Assembly: GCF_001267405.1 (NCBI RefSeq)
Contig: NZ_CP012369.1
Span: 894,001-958,000, forward strand
Direction: 5' to 3'
DNA from: Moorella thermoacetica
Lineage (GTDB): Bacteria > Bacillota > DSM-521 > Neomoorellales > Neomoorellaceae
DNA: 64,000 nt
This document shows positions 9,022 to 18,144 of this stretch, in pieces; the first letter of the stretch is position 1, and each line of letters opens with the position of its first letter. Both the position numbers and the translations under genes were made by a program. The notes under the pieces were generated by a model that had not been told where the DNA came from, made no database searches, and saw only the letters and a program-made list of their open reading frames with translations.

Positions 9022-10068
9022 ATGACCGTGGAAGATATCTTTACCGGCATAGCCGCTTACCTGCGGGGGTTCCTTGCCGGAGCACCGCCCTGGGTGGTGA
9101 CCCTTGCCATAGGGGTCTTATACCTGATCGGGGTACTGGCCTTTATCTTCCTGAATGCCCTTTATTTAATCTATCTGGAACGGAAGATAAGCGCTTATAT
9201 GCAACAGCGCATCGGGCCCAACCGTTTGGGGCCCCATGGCCTCCTGCAGTCAGTGGCCGATGCGGTTAAACTCCTGGGGAAAGAGGATATCATACCCCGG
9301 GGGGCTGACCGGTGGGTCTTTATCATCGCCCCGGTGCTAATCTTTATCCCGGCGACGATGCTTTATGCCGTCATTCCCTTTGGCAAAGGAATGGTTCCCG
9401 CTGATTTAAATATTGGTGTCTTTTATTTCCTGGCGGTCGCTTCAACTACAACCATCGCCATCTTGATGGGCGGCTGGGGTGCCAACAACAAATATGCCCT
9501 GCTGGGCAGCATGCGTTGTGTAGCCCAGATGGTCAGTTACGAAATCCCCCTGACCTTTTCCATCCTGGGGGTAATAATGCTGGCCGGGTCCCTCCAGACC
9601 TCCCAGATCGTGGCCGCCCAGGGGAAGATCTGGTATATCCTTCTTCAGCCCCTGGCCTTTATTATCTACTTTATTGCTGCCACGGCCGAGGTCAACCGTG
9701 CTCCCTTTGACCTGGTGGAAGGGGAACAGGAGATTATTGCCGGACCTTATACAGAATACACCGGCATGCGTTACGCCCTCTTTTATCTTTCAGAGTATGC
9801 CAACCTGGTCAGCGTTTCCGCCCTTGCGGTAACCCTGTTCCTGGGCGGCTGGCAGGGGCCGTGGTTGCCGTCATGGCTATGGTTTCTAATTAAGGTTTAT
9901 ATTATGATTTTTATCTTCATGTGGGTACGCTGGACCTTCCCTCGTATCCGTATTGACCATCTGCTCAGCTTTAACTGGAAGGTGCTCCTGCCCCTGTCCC
10001 TGGCCAATATCCTGGTGACCGGGGTGGGCATTAAGATCTACCAGTTGTTAACCCTGGGGAGGTGGTAG
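9022..10068 (+). CDS. nuoH: Complex I subunit NuoH
   Basis: A 348-residue membrane subunit with about eight hydrophobic segments. It holds the signatures [18 protein letters not shown] and the acidic loop [20 protein letters not shown] that couples quinone reduction to the proton path. The ribosome site GGAGAGG precedes ATG 9022. It joins the membrane arm to the NuoBCDI arm. Confidence 0.97.
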
Positions 10069-10069
10069 G

Positions 10070-10474
10070 ATGTTCGGGCAAGGTTTGCTAAAAGGGCTGA
10101 GTATTACCTGGCACTTTTGTTTCGGTAAGGCGGTCACGGAGCAGTACCCCGAACGACGGCCCAACCTGCCGCCGGCCTCCCACGGGTCCTTCCGCCTGGA
10201 GAGGGAGAAGTGTATTGCCTGTGGCATCTGTGCCAATGCCTGCCCCAATCATGTTATTACCGTCGAGAGCGAGCGCGACGAACAGAAAAAACGTCACCTG
10301 ACTGGCTACAGGGTCAAGCTGGGCCAGTGCCTCTTCTGCGGCCTGTGCGTGGAAAGTTGCCCCCAGGGGGCCCTCCATTGGCAGCCCGACTTTGAGCTGG
10401 CCTGTTACCGTCATGAAGACACGGAGCAGGATTTACTGGTCGGCCAGGCAGTGGAGGTGAAGAAAGGTGCTTGA
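10070..10474 (+). CDS. nuoI: Complex I subunit NuoI (2x[4Fe-4S])
   Basis: A 134-residue ferredoxin-like subunit with two CxxCxxCxxxCP motifs: CIACGICANACP and CLFCGLCVESCP. These carry the N6a and N6b clusters that pass electrons to N2. In complexes without NuoEFG this subunit is the expected docking point for an external donor such as ferredoxin. It overlaps nuoJ by 8 bases. Confidence 0.96.
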   Translation: MFGQGLLKGLSITWHFCFGKAVTEQYPERRPNLPPASHGSFRLEREKCIACGICANACPNHVITVESERDEQKKRHLTGYRVKLGQCLFCGLCVESCPQGALHWQPDFELACYRHEDTEQDLLVGQAVEVKKGA

Positions 10475-10973
10475 TATCAGTGCCCTTTTATTCTGGGTCC
10501 TGGCCGCAATTACCATCGCTGCGGCCCTGGCCGTAGTGCTGCTAAAAAATATCGTCCACAGTGCCCTTTACCTGGTTTTGACCTTTGCCGGGGTAGCCGG
10601 CCTCTATATCCTGCTCCAGGCCGAGTTCCTGGCGGCGGTGCAGCTCCTGGTCTATGCCGGGGCAGTAGCAATTCTAATTGTCTTTGCGGTGATGCTTACC
10701 CGCCGTGGCGATATCAAAGCCAGTAATTTGTTTAATATTAATTACCTGGCAGCCGGTGTTGTCTCCCTGGCCCTGTTTGTGGTCATCGTCCTGGGCACCG
10801 GGCGCATGACCTGGACTACCGCTCCCGCCCAGGCGCCGGCCAACAATGTGGCGGCCATTGCCAACGCCTTTTTGGGTCGCTTCGCCATACCCTTCGAAGT
10901 AGCGGCTGTTTTGCTCCTGGTGGCTATGGTGGGAGCTATCCTGCTGGCGAGGGGAGGGAAACCGGAACGGTGA
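10467..10973 (+). CDS. nuoJ: Complex I subunit NuoJ
   Basis: A 168-residue membrane protein with five hydrophobic segments and the motif [22 protein letters not shown], typical of NuoJ/ND6. It overlaps nuoI at its start (TTG or GTG-type start at 10467) and nuoK at its end. Confidence 0.94.
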   Translation: MLDISALLFWVLAAITIAAALAVVLLKNIVHSALYLVLTFAGVAGLYILLQAEFLAAVQLLVYAGAVAILIVFAVMLTRRGDIKASNLFNINYLAAGVVSLALFVVIVLGTGRMTWTTAPAQAPANNVAAIANAFLGRFAIPFEVAAVLLLVAMVGAILLARGGKPER

Positions 10974-11278
10974 TCACCCTCAACCACTATCTGGCCGTGG
11001 GCGGTCTCCTCTTTTGCATCGGCCTTTTCGGAGCCCTGGCCAAGAGAAATGCCATCGCCGTTTTAATGGGAATCGAACTTATGCTCAATGCTGTCAACAT
11101 TAACCTGGTGGCCTTCAACCATTTCCTGGCGCCGGATCAGGTGACGGGCCAGATCTTCGCAATCTTTGTTATCGTCGTCGCTGCTGCGGAAGTAGCCGTC
11201 GGCCTGGCCCTGGTCCTGAATATCTATCGCCGGCGCCTGGACAGCAATGTTGATGATCTGGACTGGCTCAAGTGGTAA
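10970..11278 (+). CDS. nuoK: Complex I subunit NuoK
   Basis: A 102-residue membrane protein with three hydrophobic helices and two buried Glu residues, in [16 protein letters not shown] and in [13 protein letters not shown]. These are the proton-path residues of NuoK/ND4L. GTG 10970 overlaps the nuoJ stop. Confidence 0.95.
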   Translation: MITLNHYLAVGGLLFCIGLFGALAKRNAIAVLMGIELMLNAVNINLVAFNHFLAPDQVTGQIFAIFVIVVAAAEVAVGLALVLNIYRRRLDSNVDDLDWLKW

Positions 11279-11309
11279 TTTCGTTTAAAAGGCAGGTGAC
11301 GACTACCCT

Positions 11310-13184
11310 ATGATCAATCATGCCTGGTTGATACCGGTTTTTCCGGCCCTTGCTTTTCCCATAATTATTTTTCTGACCCGTAGAGTGCGCCATTTAAGCG
11401 CCCTGGTGGGCATCGCCGCCATCGGCGCCAGCTTTGTCATGGCTGTGGGGGTATTACGGGAAGTCCTGCTTAACGGGATAACCATGTCCCGGCCGGTGGA
11501 GTATGCCGCCACCTGGCTGGGGGTCCCCGGTCTTTTGAAGATTGAAGCAGGCGTCCTGATTGATCCCCTGGCAGCGGTAATGCTCCTGGTAGTCACCCTG
11601 GTAGCCCTGCTGGTGGAAATTTATTCAGTGGGTTATATGCACGGCGACCCCGGATTTTCCACTTTTTTCGGCTACCTGTCCCTGTTCAGCGCTTCAATGC
11701 TGGGACTGGTCCTGGCCAATAACTACTTTATGATATTTTTCTTCTGGGAGCTTGTTGGACTTTGTTCCTATCTTTTAATAGGTTTCTATTACCACAAGCA
11801 GTCGGCGGCCCGGGCCGGCTTGAAGGCCTTTGTTACCAACAGGGTGGCTGACTTCGGTTTCATGCTGGGCTTCTTTTTCCTCTTTGCCATCTTTGGCACC
11901 TTTAATTTCCGGGAACTGGCGGCAGCCATTCCCAGTTACAAGAATACCGGCTTCCTGGCCCTGGCGGCGGCCCTGGTGTTTATCGGTCCTATCGGCAAGT
12001 CGGCCCAGTTCCCTTTACATGTCTGGTTGCCGGACGCCATGGAGGGTCCTACACCGGTTAGCGCCCTGATCCATGCTGCGACAATGGTGGCAGCCGGTGT
12101 CTATTTACTGGCGCGAGCCTTTGTCCTCTTTGCCAGCCTGCCGGGGATTATGCTCTTAGTTGCCTATGTAGGCGGTTTTACGGCCCTTTTTGCGGCCACC
12201 ATAGCCATTACCCAGCGGGACATCAAGCGCATCCTGGCCTATTCTACCATCAGCCAGCTGGGATATATGGTCATGGCCATGGGGATCGGCAGTATGACGG
12301 CCGGAATGTTCCACCTCATGACCCATGCTTTCTTTAAAGCCCTCCTCTTTCTGGGAGCCGGAAGCGTTATCCATGCCCTGGAAGAACAGGATATTTTCCG
12401 CATGGGCGGTTTATATAAGGATATGAAGGTCACGGTAAGTACCTTTGTTATTGCCACCCTGGCCCTGGCCGGGGTGCCGCCCCTGGCCGGTTTCTGGAGC
12501 AAGGACGAGATCCTCGCCGGTGCCTTTGATCACGGGTTTACCGGTCTCTACATCATTGGTACATTGGTAGCCTTCTTGACAGCCTTCTATATGTTCCGGC
12601 TGATCTTCGTGGCCTTTTTCGGCGACCGCCGTGCCGGACTCCATGCTCACGAATCGCCGTTAACGATGACGGTGCCCCTAGTCATCCTAGCGGTACTTTC
12701 AGTGGTTTCCGGTTTTGTAGGGGCGCCCTTTGTGAGCCACGGGTTCAGCAGCTTTGTTTATTATGGCGAACCCCATCTGGTAGAACCAAACTATGGGGTG
12801 ATGCTGCTTTCAACCATCGTAGCCTTGGCTGGCATCGGCCTGGCCTGGGTCCTTTACGGTCGTCCCAGTGATGTGCCGGCAAGGCTGGCCGAACGCTACC
12901 ACAGCATCTATAAGCTTCTGGTCAACAAGTACTATATTGATGAGGTCTACCTGTGGCTTTTCCATCGTGTCGGCCTTGGGCTGGCCGAAGCCTTTAACTG
13001 GAACGATCGCCATGTTGTTGATGGCGTCTTTGATGGTATCGGCGATGTAACCCGGTTGTCGGGCCATAGACTACGCTTGATCCAGACGGGAAACCTCCAG
13101 ACCTACGCCTTGGTTATCTTTACGGCCGTGGTAATCATTGCCCTCTGGATGGCAGCACCGGTGTTGGGAGGGGTGATCCAGTGA
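11310..13184 (+). CDS. nuoL: Complex I antiporter-like subunit NuoL
   Basis: A 624-residue protein with about 15-16 hydrophobic segments, related to Mrp antiporters. Key features are the Glu in FFFWELVGLCSYLLIGFYY, the Lys in GKSAQFPLHVWLPDAMEGPTPVSALIHAATMV, and the C-terminal lateral helix region ending in further hydrophobic sequence. It pumps protons at the far end of the membrane arm. The stop overlaps the nuoM start. Confidence 0.97.
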   Translation: MINHAWLIPVFPALAFPIIIFLTRRVRHLSALVGIAAIGASFVMAVGVLREVLLNGITMSRPVEYAATWLGVPGLLKIEAGVLIDPLAAVMLLVVTLVALLVEIYSVGYMHGDPGFSTFFGYLSLFSASMLGLVLANNYFMIFFFWELVGLCSYLLIGFYYHKQSAARAGLKAFVTNRVADFGFMLGFFFLFAIFGTFNFRELAAAIPSYKNTGFLALAAALVFIGPIGKSAQFPLHVWLPDAMEGPTPVSALIHAATMVAAGVYLLARAFVLFASLPGIMLLVAYVGGFTALFAATIAITQRDIKRILAYSTISQLGYMVMAMGIGSMTAGMFHLMTHAFFKALLFLGAGSVIHALEEQDIFRMGGLYKDMKVTVSTFVIATLALAGVPPLAGFWSKDEILAGAFDHGFTGLYIIGTLVAFLTAFYMFRLIFVAFFGDRRAGLHAHESPLTMTVPLVILAVLSVVSGFVGAPFVSHGFSSFVYYGEPHLVEPNYGVMLLSTIVALAGIGLAWVLYGRPSDVPARLAERYHSIYKLLVNKYYIDEVYLWLFHRVGLGLAEAFNWNDRHVVDGVFDGIGDVTRLSGHRLRLIQTGNLQTYALVIFTAVVIIALWMAAPVLGGVIQ

Positions 13185-14710
13185 ACTTTCCGATTTTGAC
13201 AGCTATTATGCTGGCCCCGGTAGCCGGGCTGCTGCTCATCCTGCTGATCCCGGAAAGGGAGCAGCTGACCATTAAAATCACGGCTGCTGCCGCCACCTTT
13301 GTTTCCCTGGTGCTGGCAATCCTGGCTTATGTCCAGTATGATCATGCCCGGGGAGGCTTGCAGTTCCTCCAGGATATCCCCTGGGTACCGGGATTCGGCA
13401 TCAATTACTCCGTTGGCGTCGACGGCATCAGTATGCCCCTGGTCCTGCTGACGGCCATTGTTATCTTTACCGGTGTCTTCGCCTCCTGGGATATGACCCA
13501 GCGGGTGAAGGAATTCTTTATCTTCCTGTTGATGCTGGTGACCGGCGTCTTCGGTGTCTTCATCAGCCGCGACCTCTTTTTCTTCTACCTCTTCTTTGAG
13601 GTGGCCGTTATCCCCATGTACCTCCTCATTGGTATTTGGGGCAGCACCCGGAAGGAATACGCGGCTATGAAGCTGACCCTTTACCTCCTGGTCGGCAGCG
13701 CCTTTGCCCTGATTGGTATTATCGCCCTGTTCCTTTATGCGTCCCAGCAACTGGGGTATGCTACCTTTGACATCCAGACCCTGGCCACGGTCAAGTACGA
13801 CCTGGGGTTCCAAAAGTTTATCTTCTTCCTGATGCTCATCGGTTTTGGCGTGCTGGTGCCCATCTGGCCCCTGCACCTGTGGTCTCCCGACGGCCATGTG
13901 GCGGCACCAACGGCCGTCAGTATGCTCCACGCCGGCGTTTTAATGAAACTAGGTGCTTATGGCCTTATTCGCGCCGGAGTATTTCTGTTCCCCGAAGGAG
14001 CTAAATTTTGGGCGCCTTTGATTGCCGTTCTGTGTATTGTTAACGTGGTTTATGGTGCCATGATCGCCATGGTCCAGAGGGATTTGAAATTCGTTATCGG
14101 CTACAGCAGTGTGAGCCACATGGGCTATGTTCTCCTGGGAATAGCTTCTTTGAATATCCTGAGCCTGGACGGGGCTGTATCCCAGATGTTTGCTCACGGT
14201 ATTATGACGGCCCTCTTCTTTGCACTAGTGGGTAATATCTATCATAAAGCCCACACCCGGGAGATTGCCCGCTTCGGCGGCCTTGCCCACCAGATGCCGC
14301 GGGTGGCGGCCGGTTTCCTAATTGGCGGCCTTGCCTCCCTGGGGCTACCCGGCCTTAATAACTTTGTGGCCGAGTTTCTCATCTTCATAGGCTCCTTTAC
14401 CCGCGACCAGGCCCTGTTCGGTGGTATCCTGCCCTTCCGGATCCTCTCGATCCTGGCCATCTCCGGTATTGTCATTACCGCCACCTATATTCTCCGGGTA
14501 GTCATGAAGACTTTCTTCGGACCCAGGAAACCGGAATGGGATCACCTGGAGGATGCCCGCGGGGTGGAAATGGTGCCCGTTGTCGTCTTGATTGCAACTT
14601 TGCTGCTCTTTGGCCTCTTACCCTCCTTGCAAATTGATATGATCAATAGCGGCATAACCCCGCTGGTAGCCAAAGTTCAAGCGGCGAAGGCGATTGGGGG
14701 TATCTTTTAA
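13181..14710 (+). CDS. nuoM: Complex I antiporter-like subunit NuoM
   Basis: A 509-residue, roughly 14-helix subunit. The Glu in FFYLFFEVAVIPMYLLIGIWG, the Lys-helix region PLHLWSPDGHVAAPTAVSMLHAGVLMKLGAYG and the central RDLKFVIGYSSVSHMGYVLLG segment match NuoM/ND4. It starts inside the nuoL stop and ends where nuoN begins. Confidence 0.97.
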   Translation: MNFPILTAIMLAPVAGLLLILLIPEREQLTIKITAAAATFVSLVLAILAYVQYDHARGGLQFLQDIPWVPGFGINYSVGVDGISMPLVLLTAIVIFTGVFASWDMTQRVKEFFIFLLMLVTGVFGVFISRDLFFFYLFFEVAVIPMYLLIGIWGSTRKEYAAMKLTLYLLVGSAFALIGIIALFLYASQQLGYATFDIQTLATVKYDLGFQKFIFFLMLIGFGVLVPIWPLHLWSPDGHVAAPTAVSMLHAGVLMKLGAYGLIRAGVFLFPEGAKFWAPLIAVLCIVNVVYGAMIAMVQRDLKFVIGYSSVSHMGYVLLGIASLNILSLDGAVSQMFAHGIMTALFFALVGNIYHKAHTREIARFGGLAHQMPRVAAGFLIGGLASLGLPGLNNFVAEFLIFIGSFTRDQALFGGILPFRILSILAISGIVITATYILRVVMKTFFGPRKPEWDHLEDARGVEMVPVVVLIATLLLFGLLPSLQIDMINSGITPLVAKVQAAKAIGGIF

Positions 14711-16140
14711 TGGCGAATTTGCATCTCTTAACGGTGGAAATCCTGACGGCAGCCCTGGGACTGGGACTCCTGGCCCTGGGTCTCCTGGTACCCCACAGTG
14801 ATCGCCGGGGTATTGCCTATGTAGCTACTGCCGGTCTGGCCGGTATTCTAGCGGCGGCCTTCGGCATGCGGGAAGCCAGTGGTGTAGTTCTCGGGGGATA
14901 TGTCATTGACCCCTTTGGTACCTATTTCAAAATTCTCTTCCTGGTGGCGGCCATGCTAACTGCTGCCTGCTCCTATGATTATGTAGAAAAGATGGGTCTG
15001 AACCAGGGCGAATACTATGCCCTGCTGGTCCTGGCCACCCTGGGAATGATGGTCCTGGCTTCCTCGGGGGAACTGGTCAGCCTTTACCTGGGCTTGGAAC
15101 TGATGACCATAACCTTTTGTATCCTGGCGGCCTTTCACCTGGGCGACGCCAAATCAGCGGAAGCAGGCATTAAGTACGTCCTGCTGGGGGCCATGTCCTC
15201 GGCCATTTTCCTGTATGGCCTGAGCCTGGTTTATGGCAGCAGCGGTACCACAGTTATCCGGGAAATCGGCCAGGCAGTGGCTACCAGGGGGGCGAGCCCG
15301 GCCCTGCTCCTGGGGACCATCTTTATCTTGGCAGGTTTTGCCTTCAAGGTGACGGCAGTACCCTTCCATATGTGGTCCCCGGATGTGTATGAAGGAGCAC
15401 CGACTCCGGTTACAGGCTTTCTCTCAGTTGCCTCCAAAGCTGCCGCCTTTGCAGCCCTGGTACGGGTGTTCTTCGGCGCCCTGCCGGACCTCCACAGCTT
15501 CTGGGTCCAGCTCTTTATCGCCCTGGCGGTCCTAACCATCGTTCTGGGCAACCTGGTGGCCATCCCCCAGACCAACATCAAAAGGCTGCTGGCTTACTCC
15601 AGCATCGCCCAGGCCGGTTATCTGTTGCTGGGTATTGTTTCCTTCTCCGTCCTGGGGGTAGGGGCGGTAATGTATTACGCCATGCTCTACGTCTTTGGCA
15701 ACATGGGTGCCTTTATGGCTGCTACGGCCTTTTATAATAACGACGGCAGTGATGAGATTAAGGATTACGCCGGCCTGGCCAGGCGTTCACCCCTGGTGGC
15801 GGCGTTAATGCTCTTCTCCCTCCTGTCCCTGGCCGGGATACCACCCATGGCCGGTTTTGTCGGCAAGTTTTACCTCTTTATGTCGATAATTTCCCGGCAG
15901 TATATCTGGCTGGCCATCCTGGGCATTTTGATGAGCATGGTGTCGGTATACTACTATCTCCTGGTGGCCAAAGCCATGTACCTGGGTAACCCGCCGGAGG
16001 GGAGCAAACCTTTGCGGGTAGCACCCGGCCTCCAGGTGGCCATGGTAGTATCACTGCTAATTCTTTTTATCCTGGGAATTTACCCGACACCCCTTACCAA
16101 CTATGCCATGAATTCGGCTGTAACCTTCTTTATGCCCTGA
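14710..16140 (+). CDS. nuoN: Complex I antiporter-like subunit NuoN
   Basis: A 476-residue membrane subunit related to NuoL and NuoM, with about 14 helices. Seen are YLGLELMTITFCILAAF, the stretch FKVTAVPFHMWSPDVYEGAPTPVTGF and the NIKRLLAYSSIAQAGYLLLG helix. It is the last gene of the nuo operon; its start overlaps the nuoM stop by one base. Confidence 0.97.
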   Translation: MANLHLLTVEILTAALGLGLLALGLLVPHSDRRGIAYVATAGLAGILAAAFGMREASGVVLGGYVIDPFGTYFKILFLVAAMLTAACSYDYVEKMGLNQGEYYALLVLATLGMMVLASSGELVSLYLGLELMTITFCILAAFHLGDAKSAEAGIKYVLLGAMSSAIFLYGLSLVYGSSGTTVIREIGQAVATRGASPALLLGTIFILAGFAFKVTAVPFHMWSPDVYEGAPTPVTGFLSVASKAAAFAALVRVFFGALPDLHSFWVQLFIALAVLTIVLGNLVAIPQTNIKRLLAYSSIAQAGYLLLGIVSFSVLGVGAVMYYAMLYVFGNMGAFMAATAFYNNDGSDEIKDYAGLARRSPLVAALMLFSLLSLAGIPPMAGFVGKFYLFMSIISRQYIWLAILGILMSMVSVYYYLLVAKAMYLGNPPEGSKPLRVAPGLQVAMVVSLLILFILGIYPTPLTNYAMNSAVTFFMP

Positions 16141-16170
16141 GGCTATCTGAAAAGGGAGGAAAGGGTAGGT

Positions 16171-16533
16171 ATGACCATGACACGGCGGCGGCGCGGCCAA
16201 ATCGGCGAGGCCGCCGCCGCTGCTTTGTTAGCAGATTCCGGTTACCGGATCCTGGAGCGTAATTATCGCTGCCCCCTGGGGGAAATTGATATTGTTGCCG
16301 CCCAGGGTGAGGAAATTGTTTTTATCGAGGTCCGGACGCGATCCTCCCAAACCTTCGGTACGCCCCAGGAGTCAGTTGATGGCCGCAAACGGCTGCGTTT
16401 GCGCCGGCTGGCGGCCTATTATCTTGGCTCCAGGGGGTTGGCCGGACGGTCCTGCCGTTTTGATGTCGTGGCGGTGTGGCTGGACCGGCAGGAGAGGGTA
16501 GCTGGAGTCGAGGTAATAAAGGGAGCGTTTTAG
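16171..16533 (+). CDS. YraN/UPF0102 nuclease-like protein
   Basis: A 120-residue protein of the UPF0102 family, with a restriction-endonuclease-like fold. The family motifs are RRGQIGEAAAAALLADSGYRILERNYR, GEIDIVAAQGEEIVFIEVRTRSS and RFDVVAVWL. The acidic residues and the E-x-K-like site (here EVR) suggest DNA binding or cleavage; the biological role is unsettled. It follows nuoN by 30 bases with its own GGAGG site and may be cotranscribed. Confidence 0.9.
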   Translation: MTMTRRRRGQIGEAAAAALLADSGYRILERNYRCPLGEIDIVAAQGEEIVFIEVRTRSSQTFGTPQESVDGRKRLRLRRLAAYYLGSRGLAGRSCRFDVVAVWLDRQERVAGVEVIKGAF

Positions 16534-16795
16534 TTAAGTTGCTCTTGGGTTTGGTACTTCTCGTTCCTTAAGCCACGTTGCGATCCCCATCCCGTTCACC
16601 GCCGCCTCGCCTCGGCTTCGCTGAGTTTGCTTACGCCTCAAACCAATTCGCCCTCCGCCTGGACTCCTCCAGTCCCTTGCCAGCCTGCATTTTCATCCTT
16701 CGCTGGCGGGGGCATTAGCCCCCATGAGGGGCTCTTCCCAATAGGCAGCACCATGTGTCACCGAATGCCGTGAGGGCAGGGGGGGTTCAAATCAG
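16534..16795. other. Gene-free gap with dispersed-repeat copy
   Basis: No credible gene lies here. On the minus strand the stretch around 16540-16660 reads like short peptide-coding sequence broken by stops, which suggests a decayed element. Positions 16693-16735 hold one copy of the dispersed hairpin repeat described separately. Confidence 0.5.
16693..16735 (-). repeat. Dispersed hairpin repeat, copy B
   Basis: On the minus strand the element reads GCCCCTCATG, then a stem GGGGGC-TAAT-GCCCCC, then CAGCGAAGG and an A-rich stretch. The same layout occurs at 22726, 39889 and 53246 with different stem bases that still pair. Confidence 0.65.
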
Positions 16796-16826
16796 CAAAA
16801 AGCCGGGGGTTTTCATCCCCGGCTCT
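16796..16826 (-). terminator. Terminator of the HDAC-like gene
   Basis: On the minus strand AGCCGGGG pairs with CCCCGGCT across a 7-base loop and is followed by TTTTT. It lies just beyond the stop of the gene at 16831-18144, as expected for intrinsic termination. Confidence 0.8.
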
Positions 16827-16830
16827 AGAA

Positions 16831-18144
16831 TTATTTCTTGAACAACTTATCTTCCAAACGGTCCTGGAGAAAGACTCCGTCCGGGTAATCAATGGTCTGG
16901 CTGCTTTCAAAGAGGGCATGGCCTTCTTCCTGGCAGCGGGGACAGGCGTCCCGAGGTATAAAGATGGCCAGAATGTGGCGGCCCTGGTCGGTACGGGAAT
17001 CAATCCAGGTCACGCCGCCGCAATCATGGCAAACGCGGGTCGTTTCTTGCTGGGTTTCCATCAGCCCCTCGGTGTCGTAGAAAATACGGCGCCGGCGGCT
17101 GATTTCTTTTTTACCCCGGATATACTCTTCCCGGAGGGTATCCCTCTGCTGCCAGGCCTGGTAGGACTCGTCGCAGAGGCGGGCGATATACTCACTGACG
17201 CGGGGCGATTGAGCCACCTTTTCCGGAGTGTAGTCAGGTTCGCGGACCCTTGAGTAATCGAGGCCGGCCAGGGCCAGGATAATGCCTGCGTTGACGTAGG
17301 GCAGGGCGCCTTCGATGGAATAACCTCCCTCCAGGACGACGATATCCGGTTGCAGGCGGTCGTTAAGGCGGGCGTAACCCTGGGCTGAAAAACGCATGTT
17401 GGTTATCGGGTCGGTATAATGGTTATCCTGGCCGGCGGAGTTGATGACCAGATCCGGCTTAAATTCGGCTAGCACCGGCAGGATAAAATGTTCCAGGGCA
17501 TAAAGGAACCCCTCTTCCCCGGTGTCAGGGGGCAGGGGAAGGTTAAGGGTATAGCCGAAGGCATTGGGGCCGCCGAATTCGTTCAGGAAGCCGGTACCCG
17601 GGAAAAGGGTACGGCCGTCCTGGTGTAGGGAGATATAAAGGGTATCCTTGTCGTGCCAGTAGATATCCTGGCTGCCGTCCCCATGGTGGCAGTCGGTATC
17701 GACAATGGCTATCCGTTTGGGGCCGTAATGCCGGCGAATATACTCAAGCATAATGGCCTCCATATTTATATTACAAAAACCCCTGGCGCCATGGACGATG
17801 CGGAAGGAGTGATGCCCCGGCGGCCGGATAATGGCAAAGGCCTTATCTACTTCTCCCTTTAAAACGGCTTCAGCGGCAACAATGGCCCCGCCGGCGGCAA
17901 TGAGGTGGGATTCCGTCGTCCGGGATTGGACATCCGGCACACAGATATGCACCCGCTCTACATCGCCGGTACTGGCCAGGCGAGGGCGATATTCCCTGAT
18001 GCCTTCGATGTCCAGGATGCCTTCTTCGAACACCTGGTCCTGGGTATAGAGGAGGCGCTCTTCCCGCTCAGGGTGGGTAGGGCTGATGGCCCAGTCAAAG
18101 GCAGGGAAGAAAACCAGGCCCAGGCGGCGCTTGGCTTTATACAT
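16831..18144 (-). CDS. Histone-deacetylase-family amidohydrolase with C-terminal zinc ribbon
   Basis: A 437-residue class II-like HDAC/acetylpolyamine amidohydrolase. The catalytic His pair is in RPPGHHSF, the zinc ligands in DTDCHHGDGSQDIYW and NSAGQDNHYTDP, and the late Gly-rich motif in VVLEGGYSIEGALPY. About 100 residues follow the catalytic domain and end in a zinc-ribbon-like set, CHDCGG and CPRC. The family removes acetyl groups from amines such as acetylpolyamines or protein lysines; the substrate here is unknown. ATG 18144 is chosen because of GGAGGGAGGTG upstream. It overlaps the HyuA-type gene by 8 bases, so translation is coupled. Confidence 0.87.
   Translation of the reverse strand: MYKAKRRLGLVFFPAFDWAISPTHPEREERLLYTQDQVFEEGILDIEGIREYRPRLASTGDVERVHICVPDVQSRTTESHLIAAGGAIVAAEAVLKGEVDKAFAIIRPPGHHSFRIVHGARGFCNINMEAIMLEYIRRHYGPKRIAIVDTDCHHGDGSQDIYWHDKDTLYISLHQDGRTLFPGTGFLNEFGGPNAFGYTLNLPLPPDTGEEGFLYALEHFILPVLAEFKPDLVINSAGQDNHYTDPITNMRFSAQGYARLNDRLQPDIVVLEGGYSIEGALPYVNAGIILALAGLDYSRVREPDYTPEKVAQSPRVSEYIARLCDESYQAWQQRDTLREEYIRGKKEISRRRRIFYDTEGLMETQQETTRVCHDCGGVTWIDSRTDQGRHILAIFIPRDACPRCQEEGHALFESSQTIDYPDGVFLQDRLEDKLFKK

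Noticed and set aside
13103-13930. A 275-codon open frame on the minus strand opposite nuoL/nuoM
   Set aside because: Its very high Gln/Asp/Glu/His content is what reverse reading of hydrophobic membrane genes gives; nuoM is clearly the real gene.
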